Of a stretch of DNA of 64,000 nt, positions 1-8,150 are shown one piece after another. A program made the translations under genes and the position numbers. Where the stretch lies: positions 2,445,001 to 2,509,000 of the forward strand of contig NZ_CP092473.1 in NCBI RefSeq assembly GCF_014287515.2, written 5' to 3'. Position 1 is the first letter of the stretch. Each line of letters starts with the position of its first letter. The notes beneath the pieces are model-generated. The model did not search any database. It was not told the origin of the DNA and saw nothing but the letters and a program-made list of their open reading frames with translations. The DNA is from Roseburia rectibacter (GTDB lineage Bacteria; Bacillota; Clostridia; Lachnospirales; Lachnospiraceae).

Positions 1-496
1 GATCTTTTGTATTTGCCACATCAGGCTGAAGAGCCAGCATATCCACCGGAAGATCATTTTTAAAATACTGTTCCGGTCTGACCTTTTTTATCAGAAACAT
101 ATCATCATTAAAATATACAAAATTCTCTGCCAGACCTGGGATTCTGTGCATATTCCACTCAATGGCATGTGAATTAAATGTCGGCAGATATTTTTCTGGA
201 ATAAAATCTTTATGATTTACAATATTTAACTTCGGATGTTCTTTATTTAACCAGGATGGCAGATGCCCCCATGTAACAAAGTGTATCCTGCGCACCCATG
301 GTGCAAAACGCTCCACACCACGAAACCAGTACCTCAGCAGATCCCAGTCTCTGTATCTCTCTTTTCTGTCATCCTGTTTCTGCGACAGATCCGGCTGCAT
401 ACTGTACTCCATTTTCTGTTTCTGCCAGTCCGGATCATTGCCATCTACCCATGTGATCACAAAATCAATTTCCGGAATGTTATTGTCGCATGTCAT
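1..496 (-). CDS. Stealth-family capsular polysaccharide phosphotransferase, 5' part (runs off left edge)
   Basis: The 165 visible residues carry the Stealth CR1 signature FVITWVDGNDP at about residues 12-22 and the CR2 signature YFNDDMFL near residue 138, with RRIHFVTWGHLPSWL between them. Stealth proteins transfer hexose-1-phosphate from a nucleotide sugar to build phosphodiester-linked surface polysaccharides. The 3' end lies outside the window, so CR3 and CR4 cannot be checked. The start at 496 has GGAG six bases upstream; an in-frame ATG at 508 overlaps that ribosome binding site and is less likely. It is divergent from htpG. The family call is secure, the substrate unknown. Confidence 0.85.
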   Translation of the reverse strand, partial: MTCDNNIPEIDFVITWVDGNDPDWQKQKMEYSMQPDLSQKQDDRKERYRDWDLLRYWFRGVERFAPWVRRIHFVTWGHLPSWLNKEHPKLNIVNHKDFIPEKYLPTFNSHAIEWNMHRIPGLAENFVYFNDDMFLIKKVRPEQYFKNDLPVDMLALQPDVANTKD

Positions 497-666
497 AATA
501 ATCTCCATTTCTGCCCAGCAAACATCTTTTTCATCTGCTTAATAAATTTCACTGTTATCATGATAAAACAAATCCTGCAAAATGAAAATCCTATTTATCT
601 GCTTAATTTATATTTTTTTAAGAAATACTGGTTTTTCCCTGTTTTAAGGCATTTCCGTTTCTTTTG
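497..666. other. Divergent intergenic region without a recognised gene
   Basis: This AT-rich stretch lies between the divergent Stealth gene and the htpG control region. It must hold the Stealth promoter, but I could not pick out a convincing -35/-10 pair. An open frame on the plus strand (263-670) crosses it and is the antisense shadow of the Stealth gene. Confidence 0.4.
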
Positions 667-693
667 TTAGCACTCATTAAAAAAGAGTGCTGA
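667..693 (+). promoter_or_regulatory. CIRCE operator (HrcA-binding) upstream of htpG
   Basis: TTAGCACTC (667-675), a nine-base spacer and GAGTGCTGA (685-693) match the CIRCE consensus TTAGCACTC-N9-GAGTGCTAA at 17 of 18 arm positions. CIRCE is the inverted repeat bound by the heat-shock repressor HrcA, usually before groESL and hrcA-grpE-dnaK. Here it lies just upstream of the presumed htpG promoter, so htpG is probably under HrcA control. Confidence 0.9.
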
Positions 694-700
694 TTTTCTA

Positions 701-729
701 TTGACTTTTGAAATTTGCGGTTATAATAT
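701..729 (+). promoter_or_regulatory. Probable sigma-A promoter of htpG
   Basis: TTGACT (701-706) is a good -35. A perfect TATAAT (722-727) lies 15 bases away, and the overlapping TAATAT (724-729) gives a 17-base spacer. It sits between the CIRCE element and htpG, leaving a leader of about 65 bases. Confidence 0.6.
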
Positions 730-798
730 TAGATTCAGGCAGCAGCGAGGCGGATCTGCCCACTGCATTTTATTACGATTATAAAGGAGTGTTTGAAT

Positions 799-2901
799 AT
801 GGCAGAGAAACATGGAAATCTTTCAATTAACAGCGATAATCTGTTCCCGATTATCAAAAAATGGTTATATTCCGATCACGACATCTTCTTCCGTGAGCTG
901 ATCAGTAACGGATGTGATGCGATCACAAAATTAAAAAAACTCGAAATGATGGGCGAATATACATTACCGTCTGACTACAAACCGGAGATCCACGTTGTTG
1001 TAAATCCGGAGGAAAAAACCTTAAAATTTATCGATAATGGTCTTGGTATGACCGCAGACGAGGTTGAGGAATACATCAACCAGATCGCATTTTCCGGTGC
1101 AACAGATTTCATTGAAAAATACAAAGACAAAGCAAACGACGATCAGATCATCGGTCACTTTGGACTTGGCTTCTATTCCGCATTCATGGTAGCTGATCAG
1201 GTAACGATCGATACATTATCCTACAAAGACGGCGCAACGGCTGTTCACTGGTCCTGCGACGGCGGTACTGAATTTGATATGGCTGATGGCACCAAAGAAG
1301 GCGTCGGTACAGAAATCACCCTTTTCTTAAACGAGGATTCCGTTGAATTTTCCAACGAGTACCGTGCAAGAGAAGTCATCGAAAAGTACTGCTCTTTCAT
1401 GCCGACTCCGATCTTCCTTGAGAAGGCAAACGCTGAGACAGAATATGAGACGATCGACGCCGCTGATAAATTAGACACAGACACTGTCGTTGAGACGATC
1501 CATGAGGAAGCAAAAACAGAGGAGAAAGAAAACGAAAACGGCGAAAAAGAAGTCATTGAAGTTTCTCCTGCAAAAGATAAATTAAAGATCGTAAAGCGTC
1601 CGGTTTCATTAAACGATACCAACCCTCTCTGGGCAAAGAGTCCGAACGAATGCACCGACGAAGAATACAAAGCATTTTACCGCAAAGTATTCTTAGATTA
1701 CAAAGAACCATTGTTCTGGATCCACTTGAATATGGACTATCCGTTCAACTTAAAGGGTATCCTGTACTTCCCGAAGATCAATACCGAGTATGATTCCATC
1801 GAGGGAACCATCAAACTTTACAACAATCAGGTATTTATCGCCGACAACATCAAGGAAGTCATTCCTGAATTCTTAATGCTCTTAAAAGGTGTGATCGACT
1901 GCCCGGATCTACCGCTTAACGTATCCAGAAGTGCACTGCAGAACGATGGTTTTGTAAAGAAGATCTCCGAGTACATCACCAAGAAAGTAGCTGACAAGCT
2001 GATCGGTATGTGCAAGACGGATAAAGAAAATTACGAGAAATACTGGGACGACATCAGCCCGTTCATCAAATTCGGCTGTCTGAAAGATACCAAGTTCTGT
2101 GACAAGATGAACGATTACATCCTGTTCAAGAATCTGGATGACAAATATCTCACTCTTCCGGAACTCTTAGTCAAAGAGGAAGAAAAGAAAGACGAAAACA
2201 AAGATGAAGCTGAGGTATTAGATGCTGACGGCAATCCGATCAAAAAGGAAAGCACCGATGCAGCAGATGAGAATACTGAGGAAAAAGATGAGCGCAAGGT
2301 AATCTACTATGTAACTGACAAACTTCAGCAGGGTCAGTACATTAAGATGTTCAAAGAGCAGAACATGGACGCTGTCATCTTAGACCACAACATTGATACT
2401 TCTTTCATTTCACAGTTGGAACAGCGCAACGAGCATTATAAATTCATGCGTATCGATGCAGATGTGACAGAATCCTTAAAGGACGAGACTTCTGCTGAGG
2501 ACTTAAGGGCTGAGACAGATACCCTGACGGATGTATTCAAAAAAGCCTTAAACAATGACAAGCTGACTGTCAAAGTCGAGAAACTGAAAAATGCTGATAT
2601 TGCTTCTGTCATCACTCTCTCCGAGGAAGGCAGACGTATGCAGGATATGATGAAGATGTACGCAATGAACGGCATGGGTGGTATGGACCCGAACATGTTT
2701 GCAGCAGATCAGACCCTGACGTTAAATGCAAATAACGAACTTGTAAAATACATTTTCGAGCACAAGGATTCTGAGCATGTTCCGATGTTCTGCGAACAGT
2801 TATACGATCTTGCAATGCTTTCAAACCAACCTCTGTCTGTTGATGCAATGTCCAAATTTGTACAGCGCAGCAACCAGATCATGATGCTTTTAGCAAAATA
2901 A
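799..2901 (+). CDS. htpG: Molecular chaperone HtpG (Hsp90 family)
   Basis: A 700-residue cytosolic Hsp90 ATPase. The N-terminal GHKL nucleotide pocket shows RELISNGCDA near residue 35, DNGLGM near 82 and GHFGLGFYSAF near 120. Middle and C-terminal dimerisation domains follow. It is longer than the ~625-residue E. coli protein because of two acidic, Lys/Glu-rich insertions near residues 235 and 455-490, and it has a Met-rich stretch (DMMKMYAMNGMGGM) near the C-terminus. The ATG at 799 has AGGAG nine bases upstream; an in-frame TTG at 793 is too close to that site. It is monocistronic, with a CIRCE element upstream and a terminator downstream. Confidence 0.97.
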   Translation: MAEKHGNLSINSDNLFPIIKKWLYSDHDIFFRELISNGCDAITKLKKLEMMGEYTLPSDYKPEIHVVVNPEEKTLKFIDNGLGMTADEVEEYINQIAFSGATDFIEKYKDKANDDQIIGHFGLGFYSAFMVADQVTIDTLSYKDGATAVHWSCDGGTEFDMADGTKEGVGTEITLFLNEDSVEFSNEYRAREVIEKYCSFMPTPIFLEKANAETEYETIDAADKLDTDTVVETIHEEAKTEEKENENGEKEVIEVSPAKDKLKIVKRPVSLNDTNPLWAKSPNECTDEEYKAFYRKVFLDYKEPLFWIHLNMDYPFNLKGILYFPKINTEYDSIEGTIKLYNNQVFIADNIKEVIPEFLMLLKGVIDCPDLPLNVSRSALQNDGFVKKISEYITKKVADKLIGMCKTDKENYEKYWDDISPFIKFGCLKDTKFCDKMNDYILFKNLDDKYLTLPELLVKEEEKKDENKDEAEVLDADGNPIKKESTDAADENTEEKDERKVIYYVTDKLQQGQYIKMFKEQNMDAVILDHNIDTSFISQLEQRNEHYKFMRIDADVTESLKDETSAEDLRAETDTLTDVFKKALNNDKLTVKVEKLKNADIASVITLSEEGRRMQDMMKMYAMNGMGGMDPNMFAADQTLTLNANNELVKYIFEHKDSEHVPMFCEQLYDLAMLSNQPLSVDAMSKFVQRSNQIMMLLAK

Positions 2902-2927
2902 ATATGAGTCATCCAGTTTATTAGATC

Positions 2928-2970
2928 AAAAAAAGCGATGCCACCGGTTAAAACCGTGCATCGCTTTTTT
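2928..2970. terminator. Bidirectional terminator between htpG and hydF
   Basis: Arms AAAAAAGCGATG and CATCGCTTTTTT enclose an inner GGTT/AACC pair and end in T runs on both strands, serving convergent htpG (+) and hydF (-). Confidence 0.9.
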
Positions 2971-3022
2971 CATTTAATTCTAATTTTACAGGAAAACGCA
3001 ATCCTGCTTTTTAATTCTATTG

Positions 3023-4231
3023 TTACATTGAAATCTTATCTAAAATTCCGGTCAGATGGGCGATCGTCACACCATAATTGGTCATCGGAACCTGCTGTTT
3101 TTTTGCTCGGTCGATCCGGGACAGCACATATTTACGGTTAAACATACATGCACCGCACTGGATGACCAGATCATAATCTGATAAATCCTCCGGGAAATCC
3201 GTTCCACTTACAATATCTACCGTAAGCCCCTCCCCAGCACGTTTTTTTAACATGCGCGGGATCTTGACTCTTCCGATGTCTTCCTGCAACGGTGCATGGC
3301 TGCAGCACTCTGCAATCAGAACGTGTGATTCATTCGTCAGGGAGTCTAACATCTTCGCACCTTCCACATAATAAGGAAGATCCCCTTTATAGGCTGCAAA
3401 TAAAACGGAAAATGAAGTCAGCATGCTCTCTTTGGGTTTGTGCTCATACACATAGCCAAACACCTGTGAGTCCGTAATGATCAGTTTCGGCGGTTCTTTT
3501 AAGGCTGCAAGTGCCGGCACCAGTTTGTCTGTTGTCACACTCATGACCAGACATTTTTTATCTAAAAGCTCCCGCAGCGTCTGCACCTGCGGCAGGATCA
3601 GGCGTCCTTTCGGTGCCTGAATATCCTGCGGCATAACCAGCAGGACAAGATCTTCCTCTGTGACAAGTTCTCCCGTGATCTTTCTTTCCCCGAAGTTTTC
3701 CGGTACAAGGCGGGCTAATTCTTCTCTTACCACATCGATTCCTGCCCCGGTTTCTGCACTGATTGCAAACGCTTTCTTTCCGGTTTTTTCTTTGATATAT
3801 GAAATAAGTTCTTCTGTGTGCGGATCAATATCTGATTTTCCGACGAGGAACAAGACCGGTGTGTTTTTCTCTTTCAAAAACTGGTACCACTTTAATTCTT
3901 CTGTGATATCCCATTCATTATCCGGCTGTGATACCACGATCACTGCAATATCTGCCTTTTCTGCCGCCAGTTTTGTTTTCTCCACACGACGTTCACCAAG
4001 CTCGCTTGTATCATCAAATCCTGCTGTGTCAATGATCACACAGGGGCCAAGCGGGCTGATCTCCATCGGCTTATAGACCGGATCTGTCGTCGTTCCGGCA
4101 ATATCCGCAACAATGGAAACTTCCTGATGTGTGAACGCATTGATAAAAGAAGATTTTCCACTGTTTGTTTTTCCAAACACACCGATATGCAGACGGTTGC
4201 TGCCCGGTGTGTCATTTAGTGTTCCTGCCAT
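3023..4231 (-). CDS. hydF: [FeFe]-hydrogenase H-cluster maturation GTPase HydF
   Basis: A 402-residue scaffold on which the 2Fe subcluster is assembled before transfer to the hydrogenase. The N-terminal G domain has Walker A GKTNSGKSS near residues 20-28, IAGTTTDPV, DTAGFDD and VGKSD. The C-terminal cluster-binding part has CCSHAP near residue 305 and QCGACMF near 360, matching the CxH...CxxC ligand pattern; the residue before the CxxC is Gln rather than the commonly quoted His. The start has AAAGGAG at good spacing. It is last of the three maturases in transcription order, 78 bases after hydG. Confidence 0.96.
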   Translation of the reverse strand: MAGTLNDTPGSNRLHIGVFGKTNSGKSSFINAFTHQEVSIVADIAGTTTDPVYKPMEISPLGPCVIIDTAGFDDTSELGERRVEKTKLAAEKADIAVIVVSQPDNEWDITEELKWYQFLKEKNTPVLFLVGKSDIDPHTEELISYIKEKTGKKAFAISAETGAGIDVVREELARLVPENFGERKITGELVTEEDLVLLVMPQDIQAPKGRLILPQVQTLRELLDKKCLVMSVTTDKLVPALAALKEPPKLIITDSQVFGYVYEHKPKESMLTSFSVLFAAYKGDLPYYVEGAKMLDSLTNESHVLIAECCSHAPLQEDIGRVKIPRMLKKRAGEGLTVDIVSGTDFPEDLSDYDLVIQCGACMFNRKYVLSRIDRAKKQQVPMTNYGVTIAHLTGILDKISM

Positions 4232-4309
4232 AGTACTCCTTTCGAACAGCCTGCGGGCATAATTTATCTGCCTTTGGTTTGTTCATTCCGAATATGCATC
4301 ACGTTTTTC

Positions 4310-5731
4310 TTAGAATCTGAAATCACGTTTTCCTTCTGCAATATCATGAATATGCTCGTATGCAGTCTGTTTTACTTTCGGATTCGGAATCTTTTCGAGT
4401 TCTCTGTCGATCAGCTCCATACCAAGTTTTTTAGTCTCCTCGCTCGCATAATCCTCTAAGTATTCTTTTAACGTCATCAGCGCATTCGGGTGACAGCAGT
4501 TTAAGATCTGCATGTTTTTACAAAGTGCCATAAAACGGTCACCGGTTCTTCCCTCACGGTAACATGCCGTACAGAAACTTGGGATATAACCAAGTTTGAT
4601 CAGCCAGTTTACAACCTCATCTAACGTTCTCTGGTCACTGACATCAAACTGCTCACTGGTCACTTCGTCCTCTTTTTCCGGCTCTGCATATCCTCCTACG
4701 CTTGTCTTTGATGCGCCGCTGATCTGAGATACACCAAGCGGAAGTACTTTATTTCTCACTTCCTGGCTCTCTCTGGTTGAGATAATCATTCCGGTATATG
4801 GAACAGAAACACGGATCAGTGCACAGATTTTTGCAAATGTATCATCGGAAATACCGTTATCAAACGCATCCGGATCAATATCATCTGCATGTTTTACTCT
4901 TGGAACACTGATCGTATGAGGTCCCACTCCATGTACTGCCTCTAAATGCTCTGCATGCATTAAAAGTCCTGCAAACTCATAGCGGTACAGGTCAAGTCCG
5001 AATAATACACCAAGTCCCACATCATCAATGCCGCCCTCCATTGCGCGGTCCATTGCTTCCGTATGATATGCATAATCATGTTTCGGTCCGGTCGGATGTA
5101 GTTTTTCATAGCTGTCTTTGTGGTAAGTCTCCTGAAACAGGATGTAAGTTCCGATTCCTGCCTCTTTTAATTTGCGGTAATTTTCTACGGTCGTTGCTGC
5201 AATGTTGACATTGACACGGCGGATCGCACCATTTTTATGTTTGATACTGTAGATGGTTTTGATACACTCTAAAATATATTCGATCGGATTGTTGACCGGA
5301 TCTTCCCCAGCCTCTATCGCAAGACGTTTATGTCCCATATCCTGCAGTGCAGTAACTTCTTTTACGATATCTTCCTGTGTCAGTTTCTTTCTTGCAATGT
5401 GTTTGTTTTTCAGATGATACGGACAGTATACACAGCCGTTTACACAGTAGTTTGACAGGTAAAGCGGTGCAAATAATACGATACGGTTTCCGTAAAAGTC
5501 TTTTTTGATCTGCTCTGCAAGTTCATAAACTTCCTGGATCTTTTCCGGGATCTCACATGCTAAAAGGACAGATGCCTCCCTGTGATTTAAACCTTTTCTT
5601 AATTTTGCCTTTTCGATGATCTCATCGATCAGTGCCACATTGTCTTTGTTGGCATCTGCATAGGCAAGTGTCTCTTTGATCTCCTCGTCTGAAATAAACT
5701 CTTCTGCTTTTAATGATTTTGCGTTGTACAT
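4310..5731 (-). CDS. hydG: [FeFe]-hydrogenase maturase HydG (radical SAM tyrosine lyase)
   Basis: A 473-residue radical SAM enzyme that cleaves tyrosine to p-cresol, CO and cyanide, supplying the diatomic ligands of the H-cluster. The CX3CX2C motif is CVNGCVYC near residue 95. The C-terminus has CTACYREGRTGDRFM followed by LNCCHPNA, the expected second-cluster CxxC...C motif. AAAGGAAG lies before the ATG. It is 179 bases downstream of hydE, with an intervening hairpin, and 78 bases upstream of hydF. ThiH is similar, but the second cluster motif and the neighbours favour HydG. Confidence 0.96.
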   Translation of the reverse strand: MYNAKSLKAEEFISDEEIKETLAYADANKDNVALIDEIIEKAKLRKGLNHREASVLLACEIPEKIQEVYELAEQIKKDFYGNRIVLFAPLYLSNYCVNGCVYCPYHLKNKHIARKKLTQEDIVKEVTALQDMGHKRLAIEAGEDPVNNPIEYILECIKTIYSIKHKNGAIRRVNVNIAATTVENYRKLKEAGIGTYILFQETYHKDSYEKLHPTGPKHDYAYHTEAMDRAMEGGIDDVGLGVLFGLDLYRYEFAGLLMHAEHLEAVHGVGPHTISVPRVKHADDIDPDAFDNGISDDTFAKICALIRVSVPYTGMIISTRESQEVRNKVLPLGVSQISGASKTSVGGYAEPEKEDEVTSEQFDVSDQRTLDEVVNWLIKLGYIPSFCTACYREGRTGDRFMALCKNMQILNCCHPNALMTLKEYLEDYASEETKKLGMELIDRELEKIPNPKVKQTAYEHIHDIAEGKRDFRF

Positions 5732-5745
5732 ACATGCTTCCTTTC

Positions 5746-5824
5746 TTTCCGGTCAGTCTGCACCCGCTGTTACTGTTCACTCATACCGTGTGAGCAGTAA
5801 CCACCCGCTTACTTTCCGGTTAGT
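5746..5824. repeat. Hairpin flanked by two sets of direct repeats in the hydE-hydG gap
   Basis: GTTACTG (5769-5775) and CAGTAAC (5795-5801) bound an imperfect hairpin. It is flanked by CACCCGC (5761-5767 and 5802-5808) and then TTTCCGGTYAGT (5746-5757 and 5813-5824). No T run follows on the minus strand, so it looks more like an intercistronic processing or stability element, or a small insertion, than a terminator. Confidence 0.5.
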
Positions 5825-5910
5825 ATTTTTTATATGGTATGACAGTTTTTCTGTCACCTAAAACCGGCAATGCTATTTTAGAACTGCCAGTTCTTTATCT
5901 GTTTTCTCTG

Positions 5911-7029
5911 TTATGCCAAAAAATCTCCCCTGTTTACAACTACCTGATAACCAATGCTTTCCATGCGCCGCTGCATGCAGAAACGGCACTCTGCCGCCTC
6001 ATCGCCGGTACAGATCTTATTGTCATATAATTTATATTTTTCACGCACGGCAACCGGAGACAGATTTGGCATGACAACATTCGCTCCTGCTAAGATTCCG
6101 AGCTCCCTGCCCTTTGGATGGATCGTTCCAAGTGCCGTGGTTGCCGGGAGCAGCACATGCGGATGGATCAGCCTTATGACCGACAGCAGCCGCAGTGTCA
6201 TCTCCATCGTACCCGCCGTCTCATTGCCAAACGGCGTATCCTTCTGCGGGATAAATGGCCCGATACCGACCATCTGCGGTTTTAATCTGCGGATAAACTG
6301 CAGATCCTCCCACAAAGTATCTACGGTCTGATATGGCGAACCCACCATAAATCCACAGCCGGTCTGATATCCAATTTCTTTTAAATCTCTAAGACATCGC
6401 ATCCGGTTCTGATAGGACATCTCCGCCGGGTGCAGCTTTTTATAATGTGCCTCATCTGCCGTCTCGTGGCGCAGCAGATACCGGTCTGCCCCGGCATCAA
6501 AATATGCCTGATAACTCTCCTTTGATTTTTCACCGATGGAAAGTGTCACCGCACAGTCCGGATATTCCTCCTTGATCTTTGAAACAAGATGACAGATTTT
6601 TTCATCTGAATAAAATCCATCCTCTCCCCCCTGTAATACAAAAGTCCGGAATCCCAGTTCATATCCGTTCTTACAGCAGGAAAGGATTTCCTTCTCCGTC
6701 AGCCTGTAACGGTCTGTGTGGCAGTTACTTCTGCGGATTCCACAGTAAAGGCAGTCATTCTTGCAGTAATTGGTAAACTCGATCAGTCCGCGGATATAAA
6801 TATTTTTTCCATAGATGCGGTCACCCACACTCCGCGCACGTTGTTTTAAGTCCTGTATCATTGCCTTGTCCTCTGTGGAAAGAAGAAATGCGAGCTGTTC
6901 TTTTGTGATATCTGCTGTCTTTTCTATTGTCTCCGGCAGATTTTTAAGTTCACGCTCTGGCATGCCGTAGGTGCTCTGTGTGCTCTGTGTATTTTTGTTT
7001 TGATCTTGTATTATCTGGTTTTGTAACAT
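5911..7029 (-). CDS. hydE: [FeFe]-hydrogenase maturase HydE (radical SAM)
   Basis: A 372-residue radical SAM enzyme required to make the dithiolate-bridged 2Fe precursor. The cluster motif CKNDCLYC (CX3CX2C) lies near residue 88, followed by VLQGGEDG, and a BATS-type C-terminal barrel with HPHVLLPATTALGT. BioB and PylB are the nearest relatives, but hydG and hydF next door and the length settle HydE. The N-terminal ~25 residues are Gln/Asn/Ser/Thr-rich. GAGGA precedes the ATG. It lies 77 bases downstream of the TM1266-like gene. Confidence 0.95.
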   Translation of the reverse strand: MLQNQIIQDQNKNTQSTQSTYGMPERELKNLPETIEKTADITKEQLAFLLSTEDKAMIQDLKQRARSVGDRIYGKNIYIRGLIEFTNYCKNDCLYCGIRRSNCHTDRYRLTEKEILSCCKNGYELGFRTFVLQGGEDGFYSDEKICHLVSKIKEEYPDCAVTLSIGEKSKESYQAYFDAGADRYLLRHETADEAHYKKLHPAEMSYQNRMRCLRDLKEIGYQTGCGFMVGSPYQTVDTLWEDLQFIRRLKPQMVGIGPFIPQKDTPFGNETAGTMEMTLRLLSVIRLIHPHVLLPATTALGTIHPKGRELGILAGANVVMPNLSPVAVREKYKLYDNKICTGDEAAECRFCMQRRMESIGYQVVVNRGDFLA

Positions 7030-7106
7030 AAATTCCTCATTTTTTAATTAGTAATTTCAATCACATCTGCACTGGTGTACTGTATCACTAACAATAATAG
7101 CGTACA

Positions 7107-7361
7107 CTAGCTTATGCCAACATTAGAATACACTGTCTTTGCCGTGATTCCGTTAAGTCTGCCAATTTTGCCGGAAAGTGCATTAATGATATCCTGCGGC
7201 GCATCGATCGCAACACTGATGATATGTACATTCCGCTTGCGGTATGGTAAACCCATACGTCCGATGATATACGAACCATATTCATGCAAAAGATTATTTA
7301 ATTCTGGTGTGGAATCCATATTTTCTACAATGATCCCTATCAAAGCTACTCTTGTTTCCAT
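7107..7361 (-). CDS. TM1266-like iron-only hydrogenase system putative regulator
   Basis: An 84-residue protein of the TM1266 family, an ACT/NikR-C-like ferredoxin fold encoded with hydEFG in many Firmicutes. The beginning METRVALIGIIVEN and the segment GSYIIGRMGLPYRKRNVHIISVAIDAP split here as GSYIIGRMGLPYRK and VHIISVAIDAP are typical. There is no DNA-binding domain, so regulator is a historical label. GGGAG seven bases before the ATG supports the start. It is the first gene of the hyd operon and lies below a terminator ending the hypB-hypA transcript. Confidence 0.85.
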   Translation of the reverse strand: METRVALIGIIVENMDSTPELNNLLHEYGSYIIGRMGLPYRKRNVHIISVAIDAPQDIINALSGKIGRLNGITAKTVYSNVGIS

Positions 7362-7429
7362 TCATTTTCTCCCTGATTACCAAATTTATATTATTTTCAT
7401 ACACGAATCTATGATGCAGCTTTTGGAAG

Positions 7430-7462
7430 AAAAAAAGCTGTACCCCTAATTCCAGGTACAGC
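7430..7462 (-). terminator. Terminator below hypA
   Basis: On the minus strand GCTGTACC and GGTACAGC form a stem followed by seven T residues. It separates the hypB-hypA operon from the hydrogenase maturation operon. Confidence 0.85.
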
Positions 7463-7782
7463 CCAAAAAGAGTCACAATGCGCCTCTTATATTTCACTCT
7501 ATGCCGTACCTTTCATCTCAGATAATTCTTTCAATGTCAGTGTCTTTTCTTTTTCCATTTAAAATCTTACGCAAAAAGGACTTTAAATGTGCTCTTTGCA
7601 AAGATTTACAATATTACTTCACAAAAATACCCTCTGTATACATGAAAATTATACAGGCAAAATATTTTGCATATAAGTATTATGTATACAAAGGGTATCA
7701 TGATTTTTTAAGAAATGCAATTATGTTTCTGTTCTGTATGCCATAAAATACAAAGCATACCCTGCAAAAATCTGTCACACTT
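7463..7782. repeat. Non-coding region with nested inverted repeats below hypA
   Basis: No convincing gene is present. ATACCCTCTGTATACAT (7627-7643) and ATGTATACAAAGGGTAT (7682-7698) are inverted copies matching at 16 of 17 positions. Inside them lie CTGTATA-N9-TATACAG (7634-7656) and the perfect palindrome GCAAAATATTTTGC (7657-7670). A further GTATGC/GCATAC pair spans 7736-7760. An 81-codon plus-strand frame here has no ribosome binding site. The nested symmetry could be a multi-site operator, a 3' UTR structure or a small repeat. Confidence 0.55.
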
Positions 7783-8145
7783 TTACGGCACCGGCTCTTC
7801 CTCCGGCACCTCGATCTCTTTAATCATCGTTTCATTTCCACATAAAAGCCAGGTATGTTCACCACCACACTCCGGGCAGATCTTACCGTGCTCTACGGTA
7901 TCATATTCACAGCCACAGTCGTCACAATGTGTTACCGCATGGATCATATCAATTTTTAACTCACTGCCTGATAAGATCTCTGTACGGTCTGCTGCCCAGC
8001 GCCAGCAGTCTGTAAGATAGGACGGCACAATGCCGGACACTTCCCCAATGGAAAGTGTCACAGCCGAAACCTTTGTCAGATCATTTTCCTGTGCGATCTC
8101 CTCTACGCTTTTGATCACATGAAATACGATTCCAAGTTCATGCAT
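7783..8145 (-). CDS. hypA: HypA-like hydrogenase nickel/zinc metallochaperone
   Basis: A 120-residue protein with the conserved MHE start, whose His2 and Glu3 belong to the nickel site of HypA, and two zinc-binding pairs, CDDCGC and CPECGG, near residues 74 and 90. HypA delivers Ni to [NiFe]-hydrogenase (or urease) with HypB. It follows the 909-residue oxidoreductase by five bases. No [NiFe]-hydrogenase or hypCDEF is in the window, so its client is unclear. The C-terminus ends in an acidic VPEEEPVP tail. Confidence 0.92.
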   Translation of the reverse strand: MHELGIVFHVIKSVEEIAQENDLTKVSAVTLSIGEVSGIVPSYLTDCWRWAADRTEILSGSELKIDMIHAVTHCDDCGCEYDTVEHGKICPECGGEHTWLLCGNETMIKEIEVPEEEPVP

Positions 8146-8150
8146 TCGCT

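Noticed and set aside
263..670. 135-codon plus-strand frame at the left end
   Set aside because: It is antisense to the Stealth gene, has no ribosome binding site and shows no family resemblance.
7501..7746. 81-codon plus-strand frame below hypA
   Set aside because: No ribosome binding site, composition is that of AT-rich non-coding DNA, and it runs through an extended inverted repeat.
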